From positions 2,542,001 through 2,606,000 of the forward strand of contig OZ271839.1 in the NCBI GenBank assembly GCA_965601825.1: DNA of 64,000 nucleotides, given 5' to 3'. The position numbers and the translations under genes were made by a program. The notes beneath the pieces are model-generated. The model was given only the letters and a program-made list of their open reading frames with translations. It made no database searches and was not told the DNA's origin. Each line of letters opens with the position of its first letter. Position 1 is the stretch's first letter. Below are positions 1-8,342 of this stretch, one piece after another. The stretch comes from HXMU1420-13 sp965601825. Lineage in GTDB: Bacteria; Bacteroidota; Rhodothermia; Balneolales; Balneolaceae.

Positions 1-1
1 A

Positions 2-190
2 GGTTTGGGTTTGATTATTGCCGGAATCGGCATATACCTTCAGATTGATCAAATTGTACTATCAGGAATTGTCATTTTTGGCCATGCTTCATTGGATAGG
101 TCTGTTGGATACGGCCTAAAATATTTGGATTCATTCAATCATACACATCTAGGCATAATTGGTAAGCCAGAAAGTCAAAATGAAGCTTGA
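2..190 (+). CDS. DUF4260-type small membrane protein, 3' part
   Basis: The reading frame is open from the first bases of the window, so the start lies outside. The visible tail has a hydrophobic segment followed by an ending of the type HxxxDRxxGYGLKY...HTHLGxIGK. From memory this resembles the end of DUF4260 proteins, which are short proteins of about 120 residues with several membrane helices and no established role. It converges on bioA, leaving an 8-bp gap with no obvious terminator. The family assignment rests only on this C-terminal signature. Confidence 0.6.
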   Translation, partial: GLGLIIAGIGIYLQIDQIVLSGIVIFGHASLDRSVGYGLKYLDSFNHTHLGIIGKPESQNEA

Positions 191-198
191 TTTGGGAA

Positions 199-1473
199 TT
201 AGCCAACAAGCTTTAAGAGTGCATCATACATACCATCAATTTCAGCTTCCGTAACGCAATATGGTGGCATTAAATAAAATGCATTTCCCAATGGCCGAAA
301 CAGATATCCTAAGTCAAGACAGTTCTTTTTAATATCATTTGCAATGGAATTATAATATCCATCTGCTTCATCATTGATGATATCAAGAGCGGATATAGTT
401 CCTTTCACTCTAAAGTTTTTCAATCTAGGGTGATCTTTAATCTTCTCTACATTTTTTAAATGAATTGCTTCAATATTTTTAAACGTGGATTCATTTTCAT
501 TAAGTAAGTCCCAAGAAGCGACACCCGCGGCACACCCAATCGGATTTCCTGTGTAACTATGAGCATGCCAAAAAGTTTTTAAGGGATCATCAGTATTAAA
601 TGTTTCATAGATATCATCACTGCAAACCGTTGCAGCTAATGGAGTAAATCCGCCTGTTATTCCTTTACTTAAGCAAATGATATCAGGTTCTACTTGGGCT
701 TTCAGGCAAGCAAAATAATCTCCGGTTCTTCCGAATCCCGTCATTACTTCATCAAACATCAGTAACACATTAAACTGACGGTTCACCCAGTGCACTTTCT
801 GCAAAAATTCCTCACTGCACATTCTCATTCCTCCTGCTCCCTGAATGAGCGGCTCCATGATTATGCCGGCATATTTCCCCGGATTTTCATCCAAAAGCTC
901 TTCCAACTGTTCAATAACAGCATCTTCTTTTGAGGCTCTATTAGGATCACCTATCCAGGTTTCCGGAAATGGCAGTACTTCAACATCGAACATCAAATCA
1001 TTAAAGGTGTCTGCAAAGAAGTTTCCACGCTCTCCTACAGACATGGCACCAAGAGTATCGCCATGATAAGCGCCATCAAAACAAATAAATGTTGTTCTAT
1101 CTTCACCTACATTCTGCCAATATTGATAAGCAACCTTTAAAGCCACTTCTACGGCCGTAGAGCCATTATCTGAATAGAATAGGCGATTTAAATTTTTTGG
1201 AAGCTTAGAAGTGATTTTTTCAGCTAAATGTTCTGCCGGATCATGAGTAAATCCCGCGAAAATTACATGTTCGAGCTTTTGAGCCTGCTCATAAATAGCT
1301 TTCGCAATTATTGGATTGCCGTGACCATGCAAATTCACCCACCAGCTCGAAATGCAATCAAGAACCTTTCTTCCATCTTCTAGATTTAAATATGCCCCAT
1401 CGCCTGATTCGACTTTTACCGGATCGGGGCTACCTTTTAAAATGGTAAATGGTTGCCAGATATTCTTATGCAT
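199..1473 (-). CDS. bioA: Adenosylmethionine-8-amino-7-oxononanoate aminotransferase
   Basis: This is the third step of biotin ring assembly: SAM-dependent transamination of 8-amino-7-oxononanoate (KAPA) to 7,8-diaminopelargonate (DAPA), PLP-dependent and cytoplasmic. The 424-residue length is normal. Class-III aminotransferase landmarks are visible: an early WW dipeptide (residues 44-45), the PLP-holding Asp in LMFDEV (D241), and the Schiff-base lysine in CLSKGITGG (K270). It is the last gene of the minus-strand bio block, 3 bp after bioD. bioB (biotin synthase) is not in this window, so the pathway is completed elsewhere. Confidence 0.96.
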   Translation of the reverse strand: MHKNIWQPFTILKGSPDPVKVESGDGAYLNLEDGRKVLDCISSWWVNLHGHGNPIIAKAIYEQAQKLEHVIFAGFTHDPAEHLAEKITSKLPKNLNRLFYSDNGSTAVEVALKVAYQYWQNVGEDRTTFICFDGAYHGDTLGAMSVGERGNFFADTFNDLMFDVEVLPFPETWIGDPNRASKEDAVIEQLEELLDENPGKYAGIIMEPLIQGAGGMRMCSEEFLQKVHWVNRQFNVLLMFDEVMTGFGRTGDYFACLKAQVEPDIICLSKGITGGFTPLAATVCSDDIYETFNTDDPLKTFWHAHSYTGNPIGCAAGVASWDLLNENESTFKNIEAIHLKNVEKIKDHPRLKNFRVKGTISALDIINDEADGYYNSIANDIKKNCLDLGYLFRPLGNAFYLMPPYCVTEAEIDGMYDALLKLVG

Positions 1474-1476
1474 AAT

Positions 1477-2106
1477 CTATGATTCCAGACTTACTAATTG
1501 TGAAAATGCCGTTTGAAGTGACTTTTTATCAATTTTTGGCAACTCTCCAATCTCATAAATCGATAAATCACCAAAATGACGTAGAGTTTCTCTATTACTA
1601 TTGTGATAAGGTCCACTCAATATCACCGCAAAAACATAAATCCCTCTGTCTCTGAGTGCCTTGAGAGATAATAAAGTATGATTTAGTGTTCCTAATCCAC
1701 TTTTTGCAACCAATAAAACCGGTAACTTCAATTTTTCAATCATATCCAGTACGGTGTGCTCCCAATTTATGGGAACAATTAAACCACCGGCACCTTCAAC
1801 AATTAAATGTCGTGAAGAATACTTAGGTAGTTGAAAATCATCCAAATTGATAGAAACACCATCTATATCAGCAGAGGCATGCGGACTCATCGGCGTCATC
1901 AACTTCCATCGCTCAGGTATAATTCTCGTATCATCGACTTCGGAAATGCGTTGCACAAACTCAGTATCAGTCTCATCCAATAAACCAGATTGAATAGGCT
2001 TCCAATAGGTTGCATCCAAACACGACATCATCATAGCCGAAACAACCGTTTTTCCTATATCGGTATCTGTACCGGCAATAAAAAACTGTTTTGGAATTTC
2101 AATCAT
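1477..2106 (-). CDS. bioD: ATP-dependent dethiobiotin synthetase
   Basis: BioD closes the ureido ring of dethiobiotin from DAPA, CO2 and ATP. The P-loop-like GTDTDIGKT lies at residues 12-20 when the start is placed at the internal ATG (MIEIPKQ). This start is preferred because it gives an ATGA overlap with the bioC stop and the usual spacing of the N-terminal strand to the P-loop. A longer reading to 2145 would add 13 residues that overlap bioC and look unrelated to the family. The VEGAGGLIVPI motif that contacts substrate is present. Predicted length is 209 residues. Confidence 0.94.
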   Translation of the reverse strand: MIEIPKQFFIAGTDTDIGKTVVSAMMMSCLDATYWKPIQSGLLDETDTEFVQRISEVDDTRIIPERWKLMTPMSPHASADIDGVSINLDDFQLPKYSSRHLIVEGAGGLIVPINWEHTVLDMIEKLKLPVLLVAKSGLGTLNHTLLSLKALRDRGIYVFAVILSGPYHNSNRETLRHFGDLSIYEIGELPKIDKKSLQTAFSQLVSLES

Positions 2107-2894
2107 ATCATATCCTTTTTGGCTGCGAGATAAACTACATGCCATTTAACTGATACTTGATCAACTACATTATCCCAATGATTAGTTAATAATCTCAATT
2201 GTTTTTGCGACAATGATTTACCGGATTTTGAAAAACCAGCCCCAATGTCTTTAATGTGTTTAAAAAAATCGATTGATCTATCAAAATTTTGGTGTAGATC
2301 ATTTTCATAATAATCAATTTGATAAGGCCCAACGGAAAGTTTAATAACTACCTCTTCTACATCCGGCAATGGATTAGCAGTATATGGCAGACCAAGTTCG
2401 AGACACTTTTCATACCATTGATTAAAACTATGATTCCCTGGAAAAGCAACTAATAATAATCCTCCAGGCAATAATAATTGCCCCAACTTCTCTAATCCAA
2501 TAGCCGGATCAGAAAACCATTGTGCTGCAAAATTGCTAACTATACAGGCATATTTTGGCTCTGGATTAATAATATGATCAACATTTAAAGTTTGAAATGA
2601 TCGCTTTTCAGTTTCGCCTAACTGTTCTTTAGCAAAATCAACCATCTCATTTGAAGCGTCAGAAATCACAAAACTGCGATCAGGAAATTCATTAATCATC
2701 AATCCGGTTAAAAAACCCGTTCCACAACCTACCTCAAGAATGGGACCTTCTGGCAAAATCCCTTTCCATGGAACTATTGATGCAACCAATCCTTCGGCTA
2801 CTTTTCGCTGAATTACTGCTTCTTGATGATAATTTTGTGCTGATCTACCGAATGAATCGGCGATACTTTTACTTAAATCCATTTTTGTCTGCAT
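2103..2894 (-). CDS. bioC: Malonyl-ACP O-methyltransferase (biotin synthesis)
   Basis: BioC methylates the free carboxyl of malonyl-ACP so that fatty-acid synthase can build the pimeloyl chain. Visible features are the N-terminal ISxSFGRSAxxYxxxAxxQ-like stretch typical of BioC and a SAM-binding ILEVGCGTGFLTG motif near residues 55-65. The ATG at 2894 is preferred because GGAG lies just upstream; a second ATG at 2882 and a TTG at 2903 are alternatives. The start lies within the end of the upstream BioH-like gene and the stop overlaps bioD (ATGA), so translation is coupled along the block. Confidence 0.9.
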   Translation of the reverse strand: MQTKMDLSKSIADSFGRSAQNYHQEAVIQRKVAEGLVASIVPWKGILPEGPILEVGCGTGFLTGLMINEFPDRSFVISDASNEMVDFAKEQLGETEKRSFQTLNVDHIINPEPKYACIVSNFAAQWFSDPAIGLEKLGQLLLPGGLLLVAFPGNHSFNQWYEKCLELGLPYTANPLPDVEEVVIKLSVGPYQIDYYENDLHQNFDRSIDFFKHIKDIGAGFSKSGKSLSQKQLRLLTNHWDNVVDQVSVKWHVVYLAAKKDMI

Positions 2895-3558
2895 ACTCTC
2901 CAAAAATAGGAAGTACCTCGTTCAGATACGACCAACAACCTGAAGAATTTACAATCGGTAATGCATGTCCAAATTCATTATAGATTTTGTATTCAGGTGA
3001 TCCAAATTGTGTTATATGCTCATCAACACGATCATTTGGTACTATTCTATCCTTTTTATCAGCAATCAACACCACCTTCAGATTTAGGTTCTTCACTTCA
3101 ATTTTAGTCTTGCGCAAAGCAATCAAATCTTTTGCTAACAATGATTCATTGATCCATTTAGGAGCCGAAAATTCTGGTTCATGAGGATAAAAACAGTTAG
3201 AATAGAATGCATTTAGAACATCTTCGGGTGTTTTCTTGAATTGATCGTGCATTCTTTTTAGGATTTTAACTTCTTTTCTGCGCTCAAAAAATTCTGATGG
3301 CAAGAAGTCATTAAAACCATTGAAAACAACTAGCAAATCTACATTCATTAACTTTTCTGTTGGACACCAGTGTAACCCATAAGAATGCGTAAATAGAATT
3401 TTCATTGATGCTGAATCTGAAAATTCAGGCTCAAAAGTGCCTCCAAAGTAGCCCCTATCGGCGGCTTTAAAAAGTATATTATTTGGTACTTCTGATTTTA
3501 TTTTATCCCAGAAAGTTCCATTAAATCCCCAACCATGATAAGCATGAATCTCAACCAT
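2869..3558 (-). CDS. BioH-like alpha/beta hydrolase (putative pimeloyl-ACP methyl esterase)
   Basis: The position between bioF and bioC, the 229-residue length and the HGWGFNG opening typical of BioH-class hydrolases indicate the enzyme that removes the methyl ester from pimeloyl-ACP methyl ester. A plausible triad is the Ser in THSYG (near residue 59), the Asp in IADKKDRIVP and the His in FGHALP. The nucleophile elbow starts with Thr instead of the usual Gly of GxSxG, so this is a divergent member and could be one of the non-orthologous BioH replacements. It overlaps bioF by 8 bp and the bioC start. Family membership is fairly sure; the exact substrate is inferred from context. Confidence 0.75.
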   Translation of the reverse strand: MVEIHAYHGWGFNGTFWDKIKSEVPNNILFKAADRGYFGGTFEPEFSDSASMKILFTHSYGLHWCPTEKLMNVDLLVVFNGFNDFLPSEFFERRKEVKILKRMHDQFKKTPEDVLNAFYSNCFYPHEPEFSAPKWINESLLAKDLIALRKTKIEVKNLNLKVVLIADKKDRIVPNDRVDEHITQFGSPEYKIYNEFGHALPIVNSSGCWSYLNEVLPIFGEYADKNGFK

Positions 3559-4729
3559 GTTTCGCTTTTTTCAATGCTTTAATTAATTGCTTCAGATGCG
3601 CTTTTGTATGATTTACCGTCAGTGTTATTCTTAATCGAGATGCTCCGTTTTCAACTGTAGGAGGCCTAATAGCTGAAACCCACAATCCACTTTCTTTCAA
3701 TTGATTAGACAACTCTATTGTCTCGTTTTCATCACCAATTATCACAGGTATTATTTGTGAATTTGAATCTGCAATTTCAAAATCATCTTTTAATTCAGCC
3801 TTCAAATAATCAATCATTTCAAAAAGATGATTTCTTTCTGCATCCATTGTTGGAATTACATCTAAAGCAGCATCTATTCCACCAATAACTGAGGGAGGCA
3901 ATGCAGTTGAATAAATGAAACCCGAAGCGAAATTAATAAGGTAGTCTTTCATTTCATTCGAGCACCCAACAAAAGCACCAAAGCCACCAAAAGATTTGCC
4001 AAAGGTTCCAACGTTTAAATCAATTCCTTCAGCTCCATAATTCAGTCCTAAGCCCTTCTCTCCTAATACTCCAATTGCATGAGCATCATCAGAGTATAAC
4101 AAGGCATTAAATCGATTTGAGATCGAAATCATATCTTCTAAATGATTTAGATCACCATCCATACTAAACACTGTTTCCGTAACAATGATCTTTCGATTAT
4201 AATCGGTTGTTTCAGAATTCTTGAGAATGGTTTCTAGATGCTCAGAATCGTTATGATTAAATCGTTTGATTGTTGCTCTACTCAAAATCGCACCCTGAAC
4301 CAAACTGTTATGGCATTTCTTATCAAGTAAGATCAACGAGTTTCGATCTGCAATTGCTGAGAGAATTGCTGTGTTGCCCTGAAATCCTGAGTTGAATATT
4401 AAAGCAGATTCAAAATCAAATATATTGGCTAGCTTTTGCTCAAGATCGGAATGAATAGAGAATGTACCTGAAATTAGCCTGGAAGAAGATGATCCTGCCC
4501 CATATTTGTTCAAAAAGTCTCGAGAACGTCCAATTACTGTAGGATGACTCGCTAAACCTAAATAATCATTGGAACAGAAATTAATCAGGGTCTTGCCTTC
4601 ATTTTCAATCTCAGGACCTTCCAGACTCGGATTAATTGTAACTAGCGATCTAAATCGGTTTTCTTTTTTACGTTGATCTAACGCAGATTGAATGAAGGAA
4701 TACTTTGATTTACTTTCCTTCAATTCCAA
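3551..4729 (-). CDS. bioF: 8-amino-7-oxononanoate synthase
   Basis: This PLP-dependent alpha-oxoamine synthase condenses pimeloyl-ACP (or -CoA) with L-alanine to KAPA. Landmarks: NFCSNDYLGLASHP near residues 50-63, the GSSSSRLISGT segment, SDDAHAIG, and the PLP lysine in GTFGKSFGG (K245). The start codon is TTG, directly abutting the TAA stop of the upstream DUF4837 gene; no in-frame ATG lies nearby, and the N-terminal SALDQRKKENRFRSL matches the normal beginning of the family. It is the first gene of the bio block but is continuous with the trp genes. Confidence 0.95.
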   Translation of the reverse strand: MELKESKSKYSFIQSALDQRKKENRFRSLVTINPSLEGPEIENEGKTLINFCSNDYLGLASHPTVIGRSRDFLNKYGAGSSSSRLISGTFSIHSDLEQKLANIFDFESALIFNSGFQGNTAILSAIADRNSLILLDKKCHNSLVQGAILSRATIKRFNHNDSEHLETILKNSETTDYNRKIIVTETVFSMDGDLNHLEDMISISNRFNALLYSDDAHAIGVLGEKGLGLNYGAEGIDLNVGTFGKSFGGFGAFVGCSNEMKDYLINFASGFIYSTALPPSVIGGIDAALDVIPTMDAERNHLFEMIDYLKAELKDDFEIADSNSQIIPVIIGDENETIELSNQLKESGLWVSAIRPPTVENGASRLRITLTVNHTKAHLKQLIKALKKAKHG

Positions 4730-5803
4730 TTAGTTTAAAGAAGAAGTCCAGGTTGAATCACTTTCAAAGGTACGGCCCATTGCACGGAATTGTCGCACAA
4801 AAGCTAATTTTTTTCGAACTGCCGGTGCAAATTGGTTGTATTCAACCATGAATAGACGTCGAGTATCAGGATCGTAATAAGTGAAATTAACAAATGGTCC
4901 ACCCATGGCACCGTTTATTAATTGCCAGGTACCAAGTGTTTCATATCCAAAGAGACGACCTTTCTGGAAAGTGGTTGTTTCAACCGGTCGGCGGTATTCA
5001 GTAGACACATACTGATCATCACGACTGCCTTTAAAATATTCTTGCATTAGGCTATCACGAGTTGCATTGATCCAATCATTATCAATAAAACTGATGTCGT
5101 TCACATCATCTTTCCACCAAATCCAGATCCTACGTTCATTATCAGGCAGCATTCTTCGATAGGTTTTAAAATCTGTGGTATCAACACCCTGAACATAATC
5201 ATGCTGAAAACGAACCATAAAACCGTTGTTTTCCCATAATGAATCTGAAAACTGAGTTTGTTCCTTCTTGTCATACACTTCGTAGTGCCAACGCCAAAGC
5301 TCTTTTTCAATCGCGCTAGAAACTAATGCATTATCAGAGTTTATGATCTTTTCGGCTAGTAATGAATCAGAAGTACTTGTTAAGATCATCACGTATTGAT
5401 CTTTATACCATTGATCTTCAATTGGAAAAGCAAAGCTTTCACCTGAACGGACTCTTGCTTCCACTCCATCATCTAAGAAAGCCTGTATTTGACGCCCAAC
5501 ATTTGTGTCTTCATCTAAACTACCGGCAAAAATTACATTTTTGGTTTTTCTAATTCGATCTAACTGCTGACGAGAACGAATCGGCATAAAGGTGAGATCA
5601 TAATTTGGTTCGGGATTAGGCAAGGTGTAAATATATTTTCCAAAGGTATCACGAATGGCATTAGCTGTAGCGCTTTCCCATTGTGTTGAATCCATGACTA
5701 CAACAAATTCACGTGGACTACCTTGTGCACGTTCCCGAAAATCACCTTCGCAAGCCAAAGTTGTTGCAATAAGTATGATGAATAGAAAACTTTTTAAATG
5801 CCG
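4730..5803 (-). CDS. DUF4837 family lipoprotein
   Basis: A 357-residue exported lipoprotein: the hydrophobic leader from the ATG at 5803 ends in a TTLAC lipobox, so it should be lipidated and anchored. The ORF can be extended to 5833, but that would put ten extra residues before the signal peptide. The C-terminal segment with MGGPFVNF and the preceding GTWQLINGA region match DUF4837 as I recall it, a family of Bacteroidota lipoproteins of unknown function. It sits between trpA and bioF in the same direction (16-bp gap to trpA, none to bioF), so it appears co-transcribed. No link to Trp or biotin metabolism is evident. Confidence 0.8.
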   Translation of the reverse strand, partial: RHLKSFLFIILIATTLACEGDFRERAQGSPREFVVVMDSTQWESATANAIRDTFGKYIYTLPNPEPNYDLTFMPIRSRQQLDRIRKTKNVIFAGSLDEDTNVGRQIQAFLDDGVEARVRSGESFAFPIEDQWYKDQYVMILTSTSDSLLAEKIINSDNALVSSAIEKELWRWHYEVYDKKEQTQFSDSLWENNGFMVRFQHDYVQGVDTTDFKTYRRMLPDNERRIWIWWKDDVNDISFIDNDWINATRDSLMQEYFKGSRDDQYVSTEYRRPVETTTFQKGRLFGYETLGTWQLINGAMGGPFVNFTYYDPDTRRLFMVEYNQFAPAVRKKLAFVRQFRAMGRTFESDSTWTSSLN

Positions 5804-5819
5804 CATATTTGTGATCGCT

Positions 5820-6620
5820 CTAATTTTGCCCAAATTTTAGTGAATGTACGAATTCAAAGACGTTCTTCTTCCAGTTTTGTTTTGGATAGTGGTGTTTAAT
5901 TTGGTTAATCAGAGCACTACCAACAATAAATCCATCTGCATTTTCCGAAATTGTTTGTGCGTCTTCGTAGGATTTAATTCCAAAACCGATCATAACCGGA
6001 TTATCTGTCACTTTTGTTCGAACTCTCTGAATGAATCTATTCACTGATTTTGAAACCTCTTCTCCACTTCTGGCTCCCGTAACACCTGTCACCGATACGC
6101 AATACACAAAGCCATCGGATTTTTCATCAGCCAATTCCATACGATCGTCGGTAGTGTTTGGAGCAACCAGGTATATAATTGGGATATCAAATTTTGAAGC
6201 TTCGTTTTCGACTAATCCACCTTCCTCAACAGGAATGTCCGGTAAAATGAAGCCATCCACACCAACTTCTTTTGCTCTTTCACAAAATTTGGCCACTCCG
6301 TATCTCAATACCGGATTCATGTATCCCATCAGGATAATCGGGATCTCCGACTGTTTTCTGATTTCAGCTACCATTTCCATGATTTTGTCAATGGAGATTC
6401 CTTTTTCGATAGCTACATCACTGGAATATTGAATAGTTGGACCATCAGCTAACGGATCGCTGAAAGGCATTCCAAGTTCAATCATATCAGCTCCGTTTTT
6501 TTCGAATCCTACGATTAAATCCACAGTAGATTCTAAATCCGGGTAACCGGCCGTGATGAATAAGCTCATGAGCTTTTCATCAGCACCTTTTTCTTGAAAT
6601 TTCTTTGTTATTCGGTTCAT
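5820..6620 (-). CDS. trpA: Tryptophan synthase alpha subunit
   Basis: TrpA cleaves indole-3-glycerol phosphate to indole and glyceraldehyde-3-phosphate and channels indole to TrpB. The 266-residue TIM barrel shows ELGMPFSDPLADGPTIQ with the catalytic Glu (ELG) and Asp (FSDPLADG), and the phosphate-binding loop near IGFGIKSYEDA. The SVTGVTGAR segment corresponds to loop L6. The start codon overlaps the stop of the preceding small membrane-protein gene by one base (TAATG), implying translational coupling to that unusual neighbour rather than directly to trpB. Confidence 0.97.
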   Translation of the reverse strand: MNRITKKFQEKGADEKLMSLFITAGYPDLESTVDLIVGFEKNGADMIELGMPFSDPLADGPTIQYSSDVAIEKGISIDKIMEMVAEIRKQSEIPIILMGYMNPVLRYGVAKFCERAKEVGVDGFILPDIPVEEGGLVENEASKFDIPIIYLVAPNTTDDRMELADEKSDGFVYCVSVTGVTGARSGEEVSKSVNRFIQRVRTKVTDNPVMIGFGIKSYEDAQTISENADGFIVGSALINQIKHHYPKQNWKKNVFEFVHSLKFGQN

Positions 6621-7039
6621 TATTTAGTCAAGTCATTTATAAACTGAACATCATATTCATCAGTTAAGTCAAGTCTTGATTCAAGTATCTGCCTTAACTC
6701 ACTTTTCTGATTGGGTGGATTTATTTCAGTTTTTTGAAAAAAATGTCCTACAGGCCACATTAAACCAGCTGAAATTCCATCTTCAAATAGCTGGTAAATA
6801 TCTTCAACATTTTTAACAGCCCATAATCTCCATTTTGGCAATGTATAAGACCACCAAAGCCACCCAAGAATTATACAGGGAACAATTGATTTGCCAATAA
6901 TACCACCATCTCCAAAATTACCGACGATCAAATAAGATAAGGCTATTGGGATACCTATGATAATTATGAGCAAAGGTAAATTAACAATTAGGAATCCTTT
7001 TCTAATTGCAGATTTTGAGCTTATAAAAGTTTCATTCAT
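6620..7039 (-). CDS. Small membrane protein embedded between trpB and trpA
   Basis: I do not recognise a family. The 139-residue product has two strong hydrophobic segments (about residues 18-40 and 50-66, the second followed by WWSYTLPKWRLWAVKN) and a polar C-terminal half. It is Trp-rich for its size (six W). It overlaps trpB by one base at its start and trpA by one base at its end (TAATG at both junctions), so it is fully integrated in the trp transcript. A Trp transporter is unlikely at this size; a small accessory or unrelated passenger protein is equally possible. Confidence 0.8.
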   Translation of the reverse strand: MNETFISSKSAIRKGFLIVNLPLLIIIIGIPIALSYLIVGNFGDGGIIGKSIVPCIILGWLWWSYTLPKWRLWAVKNVEDIYQLFEDGISAGLMWPVGHFFQKTEINPPNQKSELRQILESRLDLTDEYDVQFINDLTK

Positions 7040-8247
7040 TATAAATTCTCTGAAATAGTCTTCATGTCTTTATCACCACGACCGGAGCAGTTCAATATTA
7101 CGATCTGATCTTCGGTAGTTTCTGGCATCAGCTTTTCTAACCATGCAAAGGCATGTGCTGTTTCGAGTGCTGGTATGATTCCTTCTTTTTGAGATAAGAG
7201 TTTAACCGCATCCATAGCTTCATCGTCAGTAACAGCATGGTATTGAACGCGACCTGAATCATGTAAATAAGAGTGCTCAGGCCCAATTCCTGGGTAATCT
7301 AGTCCGGCTGAAATAGAGTGTGCTAATTCAATTTGCCCATTTTGATCATGAAGTAAATAACTCAATGATCCATGCAGAATTCCGGGGGTTCCTTTTGTAA
7401 TAGTAGCTGCAGTCTGACCGGAATCAACACCATAACCGGCAGCTTCAACGCCGATGATTTCAACATCATCATCCATAAATGGATAAAACATTCCTAAGGC
7501 ATTTGATCCACCGCCGACGCAAGCTATCAAGTAATCAGGAAGACGACCTTCTTTGTCTAAAATCTGTCTTTTTGTTTCATCACCAATCACACGATGAAAG
7601 TTTCTAACCATCATTGGATAAGGATGCGGGCCAACAACCGAACCGATGATATAGAATGTATCTTCTACATTGGTCACCCAATCTCGAATTGCTTCATTAG
7701 TCGCATCTTTTAGAGTTTGAGAGCCGCTTGTTACTTCACGAACTTCAGCCCCCATTAATTCCATTCGATCTACATTAAGCTTTTGACGAACCGTATCTTC
7801 AGCACCCATATACACGATGCATTTCATGCCAAACTTCGCACATGCAGTCGCCGTTGCAACTCCGTGTTGACCTGCTCCTGTTTCTGCAATGATGCGGGTT
7901 TTACCCATTCTTCGAGCTAGTAAAATCTGACCAATTGCATTATTGATTTTATGCGCTCCGGTATGACAAAGATCTTCACGCTTTAGATAAATCTTAGCTT
8001 TACCGTAATGCTCAGTTAATTTATCAGCGAAGGTAAGCTTAGTTGGTCGACCTACATATTCCTCGAGTAATTCATGGTATTCACGAAGGAATTCAGGGTC
8101 GTTCTGAGCTCTTTTGTACTCCTCTTCTAATGCTGTAATAGCCGGAATTAGAATCTCAGGTACGAATTTACCGCCGTAGTCACCGAAGTAACCACGTTCA
8201 TTTGGTTGATTGTAAGTTTTTTTAATTTCTTCTACTTGCATATGCAT
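7039..8247 (-). CDS. trpB: Tryptophan synthase beta subunit
   Basis: TrpB makes L-tryptophan from indole and serine with PLP. The PLP lysine is in GAHKINNA (K100), the catalytic Glu is in AETGAGQHG, and the phosphate-binding loop is GGGSNALG. The 402-residue length and the NERGYFGDYGGKFVPE opening are those of the standard TrpB1 that works with TrpA. Two in-frame ATGs lie at 8247 and 8241. The gene is separated from trpF by about 95 bp that hold a palindromic dispersed repeat, the largest gap in the trp operon. Confidence 0.98.
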   Translation of the reverse strand: MHMQVEEIKKTYNQPNERGYFGDYGGKFVPEILIPAITALEEEYKRAQNDPEFLREYHELLEEYVGRPTKLTFADKLTEHYGKAKIYLKREDLCHTGAHKINNAIGQILLARRMGKTRIIAETGAGQHGVATATACAKFGMKCIVYMGAEDTVRQKLNVDRMELMGAEVREVTSGSQTLKDATNEAIRDWVTNVEDTFYIIGSVVGPHPYPMMVRNFHRVIGDETKRQILDKEGRLPDYLIACVGGGSNALGMFYPFMDDDVEIIGVEAAGYGVDSGQTAATITKGTPGILHGSLSYLLHDQNGQIELAHSISAGLDYPGIGPEHSYLHDSGRVQYHAVTDDEAMDAVKLLSQKEGIIPALETAHAFAWLEKLMPETTEDQIVILNCSGRGDKDMKTISENL

Positions 8248-8251
8248 TGTT

Positions 8252-8331
8252 GTCTTTCTGATCCCGACTTGTTGGGAGAAGGATCTTGTCGATTATTCGA
8301 TAAGATCCTTCGGCAGTAGCCTCAGGATGAC
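8252..8331. repeat. Dispersed palindromic repeat (GTCATCCTGA family), trpF-trpB gap
   Basis: An 80-bp element whose right end, read on the minus strand, begins GTCATCCTGAGG. It contains a long inverted repeat: GAAGGATCTT at 8279-8288 pairs with AAGATCCTTC at 8302-8311 around a loop near TTAT. Related copies lie at 41604-41710, 41777-41857 and 57884-57983. As RNA it would form a strong hairpin inside the trp mRNA. There is no U-run after the hairpin on the minus strand, so it is not a classical terminator. Confidence 0.8.
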
Positions 8332-8342
8332 TATTTATTTCA

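Noticed and set aside
199..2106. The plus-strand ORF at 845-1066 inside bioA, and similar opposite-strand ORFs elsewhere
   Set aside because: They are shadows of well-supported genes, have no family features, and lie wholly inside them.
8279..8311. A terminator within the trp operon
   Set aside because: The hairpin is strong, but it is not followed by a U-run on the minus strand, and it belongs to a dispersed repeat family.
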